A stretch of DNA of 57,181 bases, taken from assembly GCA_040007095.1 (NCBI GenBank), contig JBDTVS010000205.1, positions 1 through 57,181 of the forward strand, in the 5' to 3' direction. The stretch's first letter is position 1. Each line of letters begins with the position of its first letter. The notes beneath the pieces are model-generated. The model saw nothing but the letters and a program-made list of their open reading frames with translations. It was not told the origin of the DNA and made no database searches. Positions 34,321 to 43,077 of the stretch are shown here, one piece after another. This stretch comes from JBDTVS01 sp040007095 (GTDB lineage Bacteria; Acidobacteriota; Vicinamibacteria; Vicinamibacterales; CAVVIG01). Both the position numbers and the translations under genes were made by a program.

Positions 34321-37107
34321 ATGCCCAAACCATTCCTCGAGCTGACCCTCGAACAGTTTGCGGATCTCCTGCTCGACTTCCCCTGGGCGCGCAGGATTTC
34401 GAGCGTGCACCTCCACCACACGTTCCGGCCCGATCATGCGATCTTCGCGTCGCGGCCCGCGGCGCAGTCGATCGAAGGGATGTTCCGGTTCCACACCGAA
34501 TCGCGGGGCTTCAGCGACATTGCCCAGCACGTGACCGTCGACCCGATCGGGCACATCTGGACGGGCCGCAATTTCAACCAGCCGCCGGCCAGCGCCACGG
34601 GCTTCAACGGCAACAGCCAGGTCGGCCCGTTCATGATCGAGATGATCGGCGACTTCGACCTTGGCCACGACCGCTGGGACGGTGCGCAGCGCGACGCGGC
34701 GGTCATGGTCGTCGCCATGGTGCAGAAGTTCCATCACCTGCCGCCGGGCGAGTTCAAGTTCCATCAAGAAATGAGTCCGAAATCGTGTCCGGGCACGTCT
34801 CTCAACTTCGCGACTGTGCTCGCCCTGATCGAGGCCGCCCACGGGAGCATCCCGGCGATCCCGGCGTCGCGGGATCGGGGCCGCGGCGATCGACTGATCC
34901 AATTGCTGAACGTCAACACGCGCGGCCTCGGCCCGCTCCGGGAGGAAGGCGAGCTCCCGGAGGACGCGATGACGCTGCGGGAGCGGGCGATGTCGGCGGG
35001 CGAGTCGGGGGCGTTCACCGCCACGCGCGGCGGTGATATGCGCGAGCTCAGCGCCGACGATCGCGATCTGCTGCGCCGGCACGTGATCAACCTGCGGATG
35101 GGCGCCTTGTCGAGTGGTGGCGAGTTTCAGACGACCGCCGAAGACGTGGAGGCAATCTTCAAGGAGCACCTGCCCGCCACGCTCGAGGCGCGAAGAAGAG
35201 AGGGCAATCCGCTCAGACTCGTGTTCTTCGCACACGGAGGATTGAACGAAGAAGACGAGAGCCTGAAGAACGCCAGAAACCGGATCCCGTTCTACCTCGA
35301 GAACCGCTGCTATCCGATCTTCTTCGTGTGGGAAACGGGCGCGAAGGAGACGCTCACCGACATTCTCAGAGAGATCGTGGGGCTGGGACCCGGCCGAAGC
35401 ATTCTCGACAAGATTACAAATTTCACGGATCCGGCGCTCGAGGCCGCATTCCGCAACGGCGGCTTCGCGCTGTGGGCCAACATGAAGCGCAGCGCGGAGC
35501 TGTCCTTTCTGCCCAGGCAGGGGGGCGCATTCGTGGTCGCACAGCTGGTCGAGTTCTGGAAGCACCACAGCGCGGAGATGGAGATCCACGCGATCGGGCA
35601 CAGCGCCGGCTCGATCTTTCATGCGCATTTCCTCAGCTCGCTGTGCCAGCAACCGTCCAACCCGCCGGTCGAGGTCCGATCGGTCCACTATCTTGCCCCG
35701 GCCATCACCGTCGACCTTTTCGCGGAGATGCTCATGCCGCTCGTCGGCAACCGCGTGAAGACGCTCACTCAGTACACGATGCGGCGTGATTTCGAGCTCG
35801 CCGACTCGGTCGGACCCTATCGCAAGTCGTTGTTGTATCTCGTCAGCCGTTCGTTCGAGGACCGCCCGGAGATGCCGATCCTTGGCCTCGAAGAGAGCAT
35901 CAGGCGCAGCCCCGATGTCTTTCGGTTTTTCGGCCTGCTCGGCCACAAGGCCGGGAAGGGTGAGATTCTTTTCTCCACCCGGGAGGACGGTCCCAGCCAC
36001 TCCACGATCGCCAGGAAGCATGGCGACTTCGACAACGATCGGCTCACGATGTCGGGCGTCATCCGGCGGGTGCTGCGGATTGCCGACGACGTGCCTATCG
36101 CCGAGTTCCCCGAGACGGTCTCGCGGTCGATCCTCGATGTCGCGCCGCCGGCCGGTCCGCTGCCGACGCCGTCCGCGTCAGCCGTCGCTCTGTCTGCACC
36201 CGCCGTCGCCGGACGTCGCCGGGCGCTCTGCGTCGGCGTCGACGACTACGACGCGCCGAACCGGCTCGGCGGCTGCGTGAACGACGCCAACGCCTGGGGC
36301 GCGGCGTTACGGGGTCTGGGCTTCGACGTGTCGATGATCACCGACCGGGACGCGACCTGGAAAAAGCTGACCGAGACGCTGACGGAGATCGTGACGTCCG
36401 CGCGCGCCGGCGACGTGATCGTCTTCCAGTACGCCGGGCACGGCACGCTGGTCGATGATCTGGACGGCGACGAGGCGGGCGGCCGCGATTCGGCGCTCTG
36501 CCCGGTGGATTTTCCGGCCGGCGGCTTCATCATCGACGACGATCTCCGGCGCATCTTTGGAAATCTCGCGACCGGCGTGAACCTCACCTGCTTTTTCGAC
36601 TGCTGCCACTCCGGCACGATCACGCGGCTGGTGGCCGCGGAGCGCTCGTTCCCGAGCGGCGCCGCCGTGCGCATACGCGGCCTGCAGGCCACCCCGGACA
36701 TGGAAGCGGCGCACCGCCGCTTCCGGCAGACCCTTGGTCTTGCGGTCCCCCAGCGCCGCGGACCGCAGACGATGAAGGAGGTGTCGTTCACCGCGTGCAC
36801 CGACGCGCAAACCGCGCTGGAGGTGGATGGCCACGGGCAGTTCACCGTGCGTGCGCTCGACGTGCTCCGGAATGGGGCGACTTTGACCAACGAGGATTTT
36901 CATGCCCGCGTGACGGCGGCGTTCGGGGCCAGCAGCGCCGCGCAGACTCCGCAGCTGGACTGCGCGCCGAGCGCCAGGAGCCTGGCGTTGCTCGCCGGGC
37001 TGACGGGCGCCCCGGCGCCCGTGCCGGCGCCGGCCGCGGCGGACATGAGCGCCATTCTGGCGCGTCTCAACGAGTTCGATCGGCGGCTCAGTCGACTGGG
37101 TGTGTAA
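34321..37107 (+). CDS. Amidase + alpha/beta hydrolase + caspase fusion
   Basis: A 928-residue protein with three enzymatic modules. Residues about 20-180: amidase_2/PGRP-like fold with zinc ligands at HLHHT (His32), FKFHQ (His148) and SCPG (Cys156). Residues about 290-590: alpha/beta hydrolase-like region, LRLVFFAHGGLNEED then AIGHSAGS with nucleophile Ser428. Residues about 640-900: caspase (C14) fold, RRALCVGVDDYD, catalytic His707 in YAGHGT and Cys762 in FFDCCHSG. TAGGAA lies seven bases before the ATG. No signal peptide or membrane span is visible, so an envelope target would need release by another route. Linkers are Ala/Pro-rich, and the C-terminus is a short coiled coil. Confidence 0.85.
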   Translation: MPKPFLELTLEQFADLLLDFPWARRISSVHLHHTFRPDHAIFASRPAAQSIEGMFRFHTESRGFSDIAQHVTVDPIGHIWTGRNFNQPPASATGFNGNSQVGPFMIEMIGDFDLGHDRWDGAQRDAAVMVVAMVQKFHHLPPGEFKFHQEMSPKSCPGTSLNFATVLALIEAAHGSIPAIPASRDRGRGDRLIQLLNVNTRGLGPLREEGELPEDAMTLRERAMSAGESGAFTATRGGDMRELSADDRDLLRRHVINLRMGALSSGGEFQTTAEDVEAIFKEHLPATLEARRREGNPLRLVFFAHGGLNEEDESLKNARNRIPFYLENRCYPIFFVWETGAKETLTDILREIVGLGPGRSILDKITNFTDPALEAAFRNGGFALWANMKRSAELSFLPRQGGAFVVAQLVEFWKHHSAEMEIHAIGHSAGSIFHAHFLSSLCQQPSNPPVEVRSVHYLAPAITVDLFAEMLMPLVGNRVKTLTQYTMRRDFELADSVGPYRKSLLYLVSRSFEDRPEMPILGLEESIRRSPDVFRFFGLLGHKAGKGEILFSTREDGPSHSTIARKHGDFDNDRLTMSGVIRRVLRIADDVPIAEFPETVSRSILDVAPPAGPLPTPSASAVALSAPAVAGRRRALCVGVDDYDAPNRLGGCVNDANAWGAALRGLGFDVSMITDRDATWKKLTETLTEIVTSARAGDVIVFQYAGHGTLVDDLDGDEAGGRDSALCPVDFPAGGFIIDDDLRRIFGNLATGVNLTCFFDCCHSGTITRLVAAERSFPSGAAVRIRGLQATPDMEAAHRRFRQTLGLAVPQRRGPQTMKEVSFTACTDAQTALEVDGHGQFTVRALDVLRNGATLTNEDFHARVTAAFGASSAAQTPQLDCAPSARSLALLAGLTGAPAPVPAPAAADMSAILARLNEFDRRLSRLGV

Positions 37108-37156
37108 GTGGCGTGCCTCCGTTGATTCAATACCACTCGTGACAGGTCTTTGGACA

Positions 37157-38911
37157 ATGCCGAACTCCGTCGAACGGTATTCACCGGCGGTCACGTGGCA
37201 GGCGCAGGTGCGCGCCCACCAGCGGCGCGCGGGCGATCCGCTCAAGCGGCCGCTGAAGATCTACACGCTCGATTCCGGCACCGCTCGCATCGACGCCGCC
37301 ACGACGACGGTGGACGTGCCCTGGGAGCCGCTCGGGCCCGGTCCGAGCGGCGCGCTGCTGTTGGTCGATCCATCGGATGGCGAGGCGCTCACGGAGGGCG
37401 TGGACCTCGACAATCCGCGTCTGCTCATTGGCGCGGGACTCGACCCCTCAGTGTCGGACCGCCGATTCCATCAACAGATGGTGTATGCCGTCTGCTCGCG
37501 AGTGTACGCGCAGTTTGAGAACGCGCTCGGCCGCCTCATTCCGTGGGGCTTCGATGCGGCGGACCAGCAGGGCCGCCTCAGGCTGCGGCCTCACGCTCGC
37601 GATTGCGGCCAGAACGCGACGTATCAGAAAGATCTGAAGCAGATCAGCTTCGGCTACTTCCAGGGGCCGGCCGCCGGCACCGGCCGAATCGCGCCCAATG
37701 GCGACGTTTTCACGTGCCTCTCGCACGACATCATCGTTCACGAGTTCACCCACGCGCTGCTCGATGGACTGCGCTCCCGCTTCATCGTCCCCACCGGCGG
37801 CGACGTGCTGGGCTTTCACGAGGGCTTCGCCGATCTGATTGCGGTGTTCCAGCACATGCTGTACGGCTCAGTCGTCGAGGCACAACTGCGGCGCGTCGAC
37901 GGCGACCTCGATCAGTCGACACTCTTGGCCAATATCGCCGAACAGTTTGGCGACGCCGTGCAGGGCCGGGCGCTCCGCAGTGCGGTGTCGCATCAGGCCG
38001 CGCGGTACCGGCCGGAGATGGAGGCGCACGAAATGGGGGGCGTCCTGCTGTCCGCGGTGTTCGCGGCGTTTCTCGCCGTCTACAAGCGAAGGACGGCGCC
38101 GCTCGTCGGGCTCGCCTACCGCACGCCGTCGGGTCGTCTTCCGCCCGAACTCATCACCATGCTGGCCGGCAAGGTGGCGGACATCGCCGAGCATTTCCTT
38201 GGCCTGTGCATCCGCGCGATTGACTACTGCCCTCCGGTCGATCTGCACCTTGGCGAATACCTGCGGGCCCTGGTCACCGCGGATCGCGAGCTGGTGCCGG
38301 ACGATCCCTGGAACTACCGCGACGCGCTGATCTCCGCCTTTGCCACGCGCGGGATCTATCCACCCAACGTTCCGCAGCTGTCCGAAGATGCGTTGGCCTG
38401 GAAATCGCCCAATCGCTTTATCGAACCCGCGTCCGAACTGCATTTCGCCCGGCTGCGATTCGCGGGTGACCCGTCGTTGCCGGCCGATGCGATGGAATCG
38501 GTTCGTCAGGCCGAAGCGCTCTGGGAGTTTGCCAGCCGGCCGCACGTCGCCGACGAGTTCGGACTGGCGCCGCCCGACAGCACTACCGATCCGTGCTGCG
38601 TGGAATCCATTCGAACCTCGAGGCGCGTCGGGCCGGACGGACAGGTCCTGTTCGACCTGGTGGCCGAGATCACGCAGCGCCGCCGCGTCTCGGATGCGGC
38701 AACCGGCGTCACGAGCAAGTTTTTCGGCGGCTGCACGGTGATTCTCGGACCCCAGGGTGAGATCCGCTACATCATCTCGAAGAACGTGAACAACAAGGAT
38801 CGGTTGGCGCGCCAGCTGGACTATCAGCGCAGCCAGTCGCAGTATTGGTCGGCCTCGGACGGTCAGTACTCCCTGCGGGGCTACTCGCATCAGCTCGCGC
38901 ACCACCGCTAG
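37157..38911 (+). CDS. M4-like zinc metallopeptidase
   Basis: From ATG 37157 the 584-residue product has a zinc site IIVHEFTHALLDG (His195, Glu196, His199) and, 23 residues on, FHEGFADL with Glu222 as third ligand and Asp226, matching the H-E-x-x-H ... N-E-x-x-x-D scheme of thermolysin/M4 peptidases (here H replaces N before the Glu). The helical segment after (EAHEMGGVLLSAVFAAFLAV) resembles the M4 C-lobe. Residues about 450-584 form a beta-rich domain of unknown type. No signal peptide is apparent, which is unusual for M4 enzymes. The gene begins 49 bp after the caspase fusion and is likely in its operon. Its start is uncertain by a few codons. Confidence 0.82.
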   Translation: MPNSVERYSPAVTWQAQVRAHQRRAGDPLKRPLKIYTLDSGTARIDAATTTVDVPWEPLGPGPSGALLLVDPSDGEALTEGVDLDNPRLLIGAGLDPSVSDRRFHQQMVYAVCSRVYAQFENALGRLIPWGFDAADQQGRLRLRPHARDCGQNATYQKDLKQISFGYFQGPAAGTGRIAPNGDVFTCLSHDIIVHEFTHALLDGLRSRFIVPTGGDVLGFHEGFADLIAVFQHMLYGSVVEAQLRRVDGDLDQSTLLANIAEQFGDAVQGRALRSAVSHQAARYRPEMEAHEMGGVLLSAVFAAFLAVYKRRTAPLVGLAYRTPSGRLPPELITMLAGKVADIAEHFLGLCIRAIDYCPPVDLHLGEYLRALVTADRELVPDDPWNYRDALISAFATRGIYPPNVPQLSEDALAWKSPNRFIEPASELHFARLRFAGDPSLPADAMESVRQAEALWEFASRPHVADEFGLAPPDSTTDPCCVESIRTSRRVGPDGQVLFDLVAEITQRRRVSDAATGVTSKFFGGCTVILGPQGEIRYIISKNVNNKDRLARQLDYQRSQSQYWSASDGQYSLRGYSHQLAHHR

Positions 38912-39080
38912 ATGTCGACAGCCGTGCCGATCGGGTTGAGTGTTCTTTGGGTAGCGGCGTCACTTCCAAGGGCTGAGCCAGCGAAGCACGAAGCCACCAA
39001 AACATCCATTGTTCTTGTGTTGTCGTAGTTGCATTTGGAGTCTGCACACCAGCAGAACACACACGAGCTAATCGCTTGTC

Positions 39081-39719
39081 ATGAAACGACCCTGGCTTCG
39101 GCGCGGATTGCTGGTCACTCTGGTGCTGACGATTGGGCTCCTGTTCGTCGCGCTGCGGACGCCAGGAGGGCCGAGACCGCTGCGGGTATTCGAACCAGGT
39201 CGCATGGCCGATCTCGAGCTCGACATGTGGCAGGCCTACTACGCGCACGAGAACGTGCGGCTCTTCGGCGATCTGTTGACGACGCTGCGCGAGCAGTATG
39301 GATATTCGTGGGCGCGGGCGAGTCTCGGAGGATTCTATCTGGCGCGCGCGGCCCGCACGTTCGGTGACGCACGGTCCGGTTACGAGCGGGTCCTGCCCGA
39401 CCTCGAGCGCGCGTACGCGATGGTGAAAGGCCGAAGCGGCGCCGCGTTCGATCCGGCCGCCGTGGCGCGCGCCGAACTGAACTGGTGGGTCGCCCGGCGC
39501 GTTCCCGGTCAGGACGACGCCGAGAACGTCGGCCGGCTGATCGCTGCGGAGAACGCATTGTTGTTCGAGGTGCCGATCGAGCGCGTGCTCGAGGCCTCCA
39601 CGCTGCGCGCCCGAGCGGGCAGGCTGCGCGACGAAGGCGGCGCCGAGGCCGAGTGGAGGGTCGTCTCGCAGTTGCTGCACCAGTCGTACGAGCAGCTGCA
39701 CGCGGCTGTCCAGCGATGA
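39081..39719 (+). CDS. Membrane-anchored protein of unknown function
   Basis: The 212-residue product starts MKRPWLRRGLLVTLVLTIGL, a signal-anchor, followed by a soluble, helical domain: MADLELDMWQAYYAHENVRL, LREQYGYSWARASLGGFYLA and a YERVLPDLERAYAMVKG helix. Regular helix pairs with aromatic residues recall tetratricopeptide-like packing, though no repeat can be fixed. The orientation suggests a periplasmic domain. It is convergent with the kinase gene and not part of the caspase operon (169 bp gap). Confidence 0.75.
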   Translation: MKRPWLRRGLLVTLVLTIGLLFVALRTPGGPRPLRVFEPGRMADLELDMWQAYYAHENVRLFGDLLTTLREQYGYSWARASLGGFYLARAARTFGDARSGYERVLPDLERAYAMVKGRSGAAFDPAAVARAELNWWVARRVPGQDDAENVGRLIAAENALLFEVPIERVLEASTLRARAGRLRDEGGAEAEWRVVSQLLHQSYEQLHAAVQR

Positions 39720-39844
39720 CGGTCCAGGAGGCCGAACTGTGAACACGTCACAACGTTTTGACGCAGAGCACGCAGCGTTGAACGTCGTGTTTTTTGCGCA
39801 GGCTCTTCAGCCGCTTGCATCATCATCGGCAAGGTGCGACGCGC

Positions 39845-42721
39845 TCACGTCCACTCGGCTCCTACCAGGCGGATTGCGGCGCCCAATTCTCCAGCGGTCT
39901 CAAATCGACGCAAGGGGTCGAGGGCCAAGGCACGGTCGATGGTGTCCAGGAAGGTATCCGGCAGGTCGGGCCGGAGATCCCGGAGCCGGAGAGCCTGTCC
40001 CTGACGGTGATATTCGGCGATCTCTTCGAAGGTCTGCCCTTCGTTTGGAAACCGGCCGGTCGTGAGGTGGAACAGCAGGACGCCCAGGCTGTAGACATCG
40101 CTGCGGGCCGAGGAGGATTCGCCGATGAACAGCTCCGGTCCCATGTAGGCCGGCGTACCCCATCTGGAGACGCCTCTGGCTCCAGGCGGCACGACGGCGC
40201 CAAGGTCCATGAGGACCAGTCGTCCGCCGATTTCCCGCATCACATTCTGGGCCTTCACGTCTTGATGGACCATGCCGGCCAGGTGAATCGCCGAGAGGGC
40301 CCGGCAGATCGCGACGCCGACGGCGGCGGCCTCCCCGGCACCGAACCGTCCCTGTTCCCGGAGGAGATCGCTGAGCGTTTTTCCCTCGATCAGCTCCATC
40401 CAGAAGCCTGCGGTGCCCGCGACCTCGTCGGCTCCGTAGACGTGCACGACATTCTGGTGACGGACGCGCGCAAGATGGCGGGCTTCGCCCAGAAGGGCCG
40501 TGCGATCGGGGCGGTCGACGTCGAGAAGTTTTACGGCGACCTCTCGTTCCAACTTCGGATCCCAGGCGCGGTAGACACTTCCGAAGCTGCCGGTTCCGAT
40601 TCGCTCTCGTAGAGCGAAGTCGCCCCAGCGTGCGCCCGCGCCGCCCGACGATTCCGCTGCCTGAGCACTGCGGTTCCGGCCGGCCGCCCACGCTCCATGG
40701 GCTTCCATCAACCGCTCCAACTCGCGCATCTGACGAAGGTCCTCGCGCTGGCGCTCCGTCGTGGTCATCGCGAGCTCACGCGTCCAGTCGATCCGTGCGC
40801 CATCAGACACCGAATCGGCGAGCCACTGCATGTGCTCGTTCCAGGAAGAATCGCTGTCCGCGCCGGGTTCGCTCGTCGACTCCTGGTGTGGCACCGGTGC
40901 AGTAACGGCCACGTCCCCGAGACTCTCGGCGACCGCTGCCAGCAAGTTCTTGTCTTCCGCACTGAAGGGCTCTCCCGACCGCTTCGCCCCGAATGCGAAG
41001 ACGATCTCCGGCTCGGAGGAGTCAACCCGGACCGGCACGACCAGACTCACGGCCGCGCCCCGCAGCATCTCGAGTTCGCCGGCTGGGAGATGCTCACACA
41101 GCCACGATCCAGGTTCGAGGTCGATGTCGAGAGGCTTCTTGAGCGTTCGGACGAAGTCCATCAGACTGGCTCGGCGTAGCCACGACGGTGCGACGTCTCC
41201 GTGGGCCGCGAGAATGCCGAACTGCTCGTCGGCTGCACCGCAGTGATAAACCGCGAGCCATTCCGGGTGCAGCGCGGCCTCGACCTGCGCGACGGTAAAT
41301 TCGGCGGCCGCCCGGAGATCCTTGGTCGTTCTGGTCTGGCTCGCCACCGCCCGCAGCAGTTGACACGCATCGTAGCGTTCGCGGAAGAGGCGGCGGTCGA
41401 GCGCGTCCATCCACCGGCTGCGCCGACTCTGGAACATCACCACGGCCGCAAGCGTGCTGGCATACAGGACGGCGTGATGGCGAAGGAGCTCCTGGAAAGA
41501 CTCTTGCGCGTGCAGCGTTCCCTCGACCAGGATGGCGCCGACGATGACCGGGCTCATCACGAGCAAAGCGCGCCGGGCGAACAGGTACTGCAGCCCGCGG
41601 CGGACCACGAAATTGATGTCGAAAAGGTGATGCCTTGCAATCGCCCACCAGAACGAGATGGGCATGACCAGGAAGGCCGTGTAGGCCAGTTGCAGGCCGA
41701 ACGAATGGTACAGCGCGGTTGGGTCGCTGGTCACACCGAGCCACATGCCGCCGACCGCTGGTGCGCCGGCGGCGCATCCGAAAATAGAGGCAGCGAGCAC
41801 CCATCGCAGCCGTCGTCGATCGCTGGCGTTCGTCACCGTTCGGTAGTACACGGCGAGGATCGCCATTGAGAGCAGGATGTAGACAAGGTTCGTGACGGTG
41901 ACCAGCGAGACCCATCCGGTGGTTCTCTCGAGGACCTCGGGTCGATACACCAGCGTCGTGATGAACGCGACCCGCCAGACGCCGATCAGCACAAAAGGCA
42001 GCGCAAGAGCCGTCACCAGAGGCCGCGACGGCCGGACATTCAACAGGGACGCGAAAAACGCACAGATGATTCCGCCAAGGACGACGGTGCTGATGGATGG
42101 CAGGAAGAAGAGGATGCTGACTGGCAGCGGCAGTGTGTGCCAGATGGTCGCGAGCCGATAGGGGAGTCCGACTCGGAAAACCGAGATCGTCGCAAGGAGC
42201 CAGAACCCGAGGGCGGCCGACACGCCAAGGCCTCGAACGGCGAGGGCGACTGCGAAGCCCAGCGTCACGAACTGAATCAGCCTCGACATCAGATGCACGG
42301 CGCCTGACGCCGTGGCCCACGGCGCTGTCGAGGCGTCATGAAAGATCAGCGCAGTGCTGCGGGTCGCCGGGCCCCGTTGAAATGTCACGGCCATGGGCCG
42401 ACCGATGTCCACGCGCGCGAACACCGTCGACCAGTCCAGGACATTTCGGATCGGCCGTCCCTCGACGGTCAGAATTGTGTCGTCCCTGGTCAGGCCGGCT
42501 CGATCCGCCGCGGAACCGGCCTCGACAGCACGAACAATCGTGCCGCCGGTGGTGGCGAGGAGGTCGGCGCCAAGAGGCTCTGGCGGGAAGAGATCGCAAT
42601 AGGCGATGAGGCAGAAGTACGCAGTGAAGGCTCCAACCACCACGGCGATCGCGACCCGATAGAGCGCCGAGCGATGCAACCCTCGTGGAGTTGGAGAGGC
42701 TCGTCCGAACTCCGCCATCAA
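39845..42721 (-). CDS. PDZ-7TM-GAF Ser/Thr protein kinase
   Basis: The 958-residue protein starts with a membrane span (IAVVVGAFTAYFCLIAYC), a PDZ domain (TIVRAVEAGSAADRAGLTRD, about 60-130), a cluster of about seven spans (150-400), a GAF-like domain (EFTVAQVEAALHPEWLAVYH, about 490-640) and a C-terminal kinase domain (about 690-950). Kinase motifs: GTGSFGSVYRAWD, VAVKLLD (Lys), VHQDVKAQN instead of H-R-D, MDLGAVV instead of D-F-G, YMGPEL instead of A-P-E. It is a non-RD kinase, which usually needs no activation-loop phosphorylation. It likely senses an envelope signal through PDZ/7TM and phosphorylates cytosolic targets. No substrate gene is adjacent. Confidence 0.9.
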   Translation of the reverse strand: MMAEFGRASPTPRGLHRSALYRVAIAVVVGAFTAYFCLIAYCDLFPPEPLGADLLATTGGTIVRAVEAGSAADRAGLTRDDTILTVEGRPIRNVLDWSTVFARVDIGRPMAVTFQRGPATRSTALIFHDASTAPWATASGAVHLMSRLIQFVTLGFAVALAVRGLGVSAALGFWLLATISVFRVGLPYRLATIWHTLPLPVSILFFLPSISTVVLGGIICAFFASLLNVRPSRPLVTALALPFVLIGVWRVAFITTLVYRPEVLERTTGWVSLVTVTNLVYILLSMAILAVYYRTVTNASDRRRLRWVLAASIFGCAAGAPAVGGMWLGVTSDPTALYHSFGLQLAYTAFLVMPISFWWAIARHHLFDINFVVRRGLQYLFARRALLVMSPVIVGAILVEGTLHAQESFQELLRHHAVLYASTLAAVVMFQSRRSRWMDALDRRLFRERYDACQLLRAVASQTRTTKDLRAAAEFTVAQVEAALHPEWLAVYHCGAADEQFGILAAHGDVAPSWLRRASLMDFVRTLKKPLDIDLEPGSWLCEHLPAGELEMLRGAAVSLVVPVRVDSSEPEIVFAFGAKRSGEPFSAEDKNLLAAVAESLGDVAVTAPVPHQESTSEPGADSDSSWNEHMQWLADSVSDGARIDWTRELAMTTTERQREDLRQMRELERLMEAHGAWAAGRNRSAQAAESSGGAGARWGDFALRERIGTGSFGSVYRAWDPKLEREVAVKLLDVDRPDRTALLGEARHLARVRHQNVVHVYGADEVAGTAGFWMELIEGKTLSDLLREQGRFGAGEAAAVGVAICRALSAIHLAGMVHQDVKAQNVMREIGGRLVLMDLGAVVPPGARGVSRWGTPAYMGPELFIGESSSARSDVYSLGVLLFHLTTGRFPNEGQTFEEIAEYHRQGQALRLRDLRPDLPDTFLDTIDRALALDPLRRFETAGELGAAIRLVGAEWT

Positions 42722-42806
42722 CGGGTATTATAGCGACGCGAGAGAACTCTTCCGCACAGTCCCACATGCGCGCTGTCCGAGGATCGGAACGATCGCGCCC
42801 GGACGA

Positions 42807-43031
42807 TTAGCGTGGCGCCGGGGGCTTCTTCTCGCCGTCGACGTCCCTCTGCCACGCTGCGACCAGCGGCGCCAGTCGTCGAGCAACCTCAGACTGCTCC
42901 CTCATCAAATCGTGGCGTTCGCCCAGATCTGTGCGGACATTGAACAGCATCGCTCTTCCACGTCGTACCGCAGCGTCCAGTCGCCCGCCCTGACCGCTCG
43001 TTGTGGCTGGGCGCCGTCTCTCCTCAGTCAC
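42807..43031 (-). pseudogene. Sulfatase C-terminal fragment
   Basis: The frame contains RGRAMLFNVRTDLGERHDL and VARRLAPLVAAWQRDVDGEK, the closing signature of arylsulfatase-like proteins (L-F-x-L-x-x-D-x-x-E-x-x-x-L then a terminal helix). The catalytic N-domain with C/S-x-P-x-R is absent and no sulfatase exists nearby, so this is the leftover of a deleted gene. Confidence 0.6.
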
Positions 43032-43077
43032 GCGCGGACATCACGAGGCGCGGGACGCTCTCGCGGGAGATTGTGAC

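Noticed and set aside
33028..36021. 997-codon minus-strand frame opposite the caspase operon
   Set aside because: Codon bias of the sense genes produces a mirror frame rich in Arg/Asp/His; it spans two real genes, and all domain motifs are on the plus strand.
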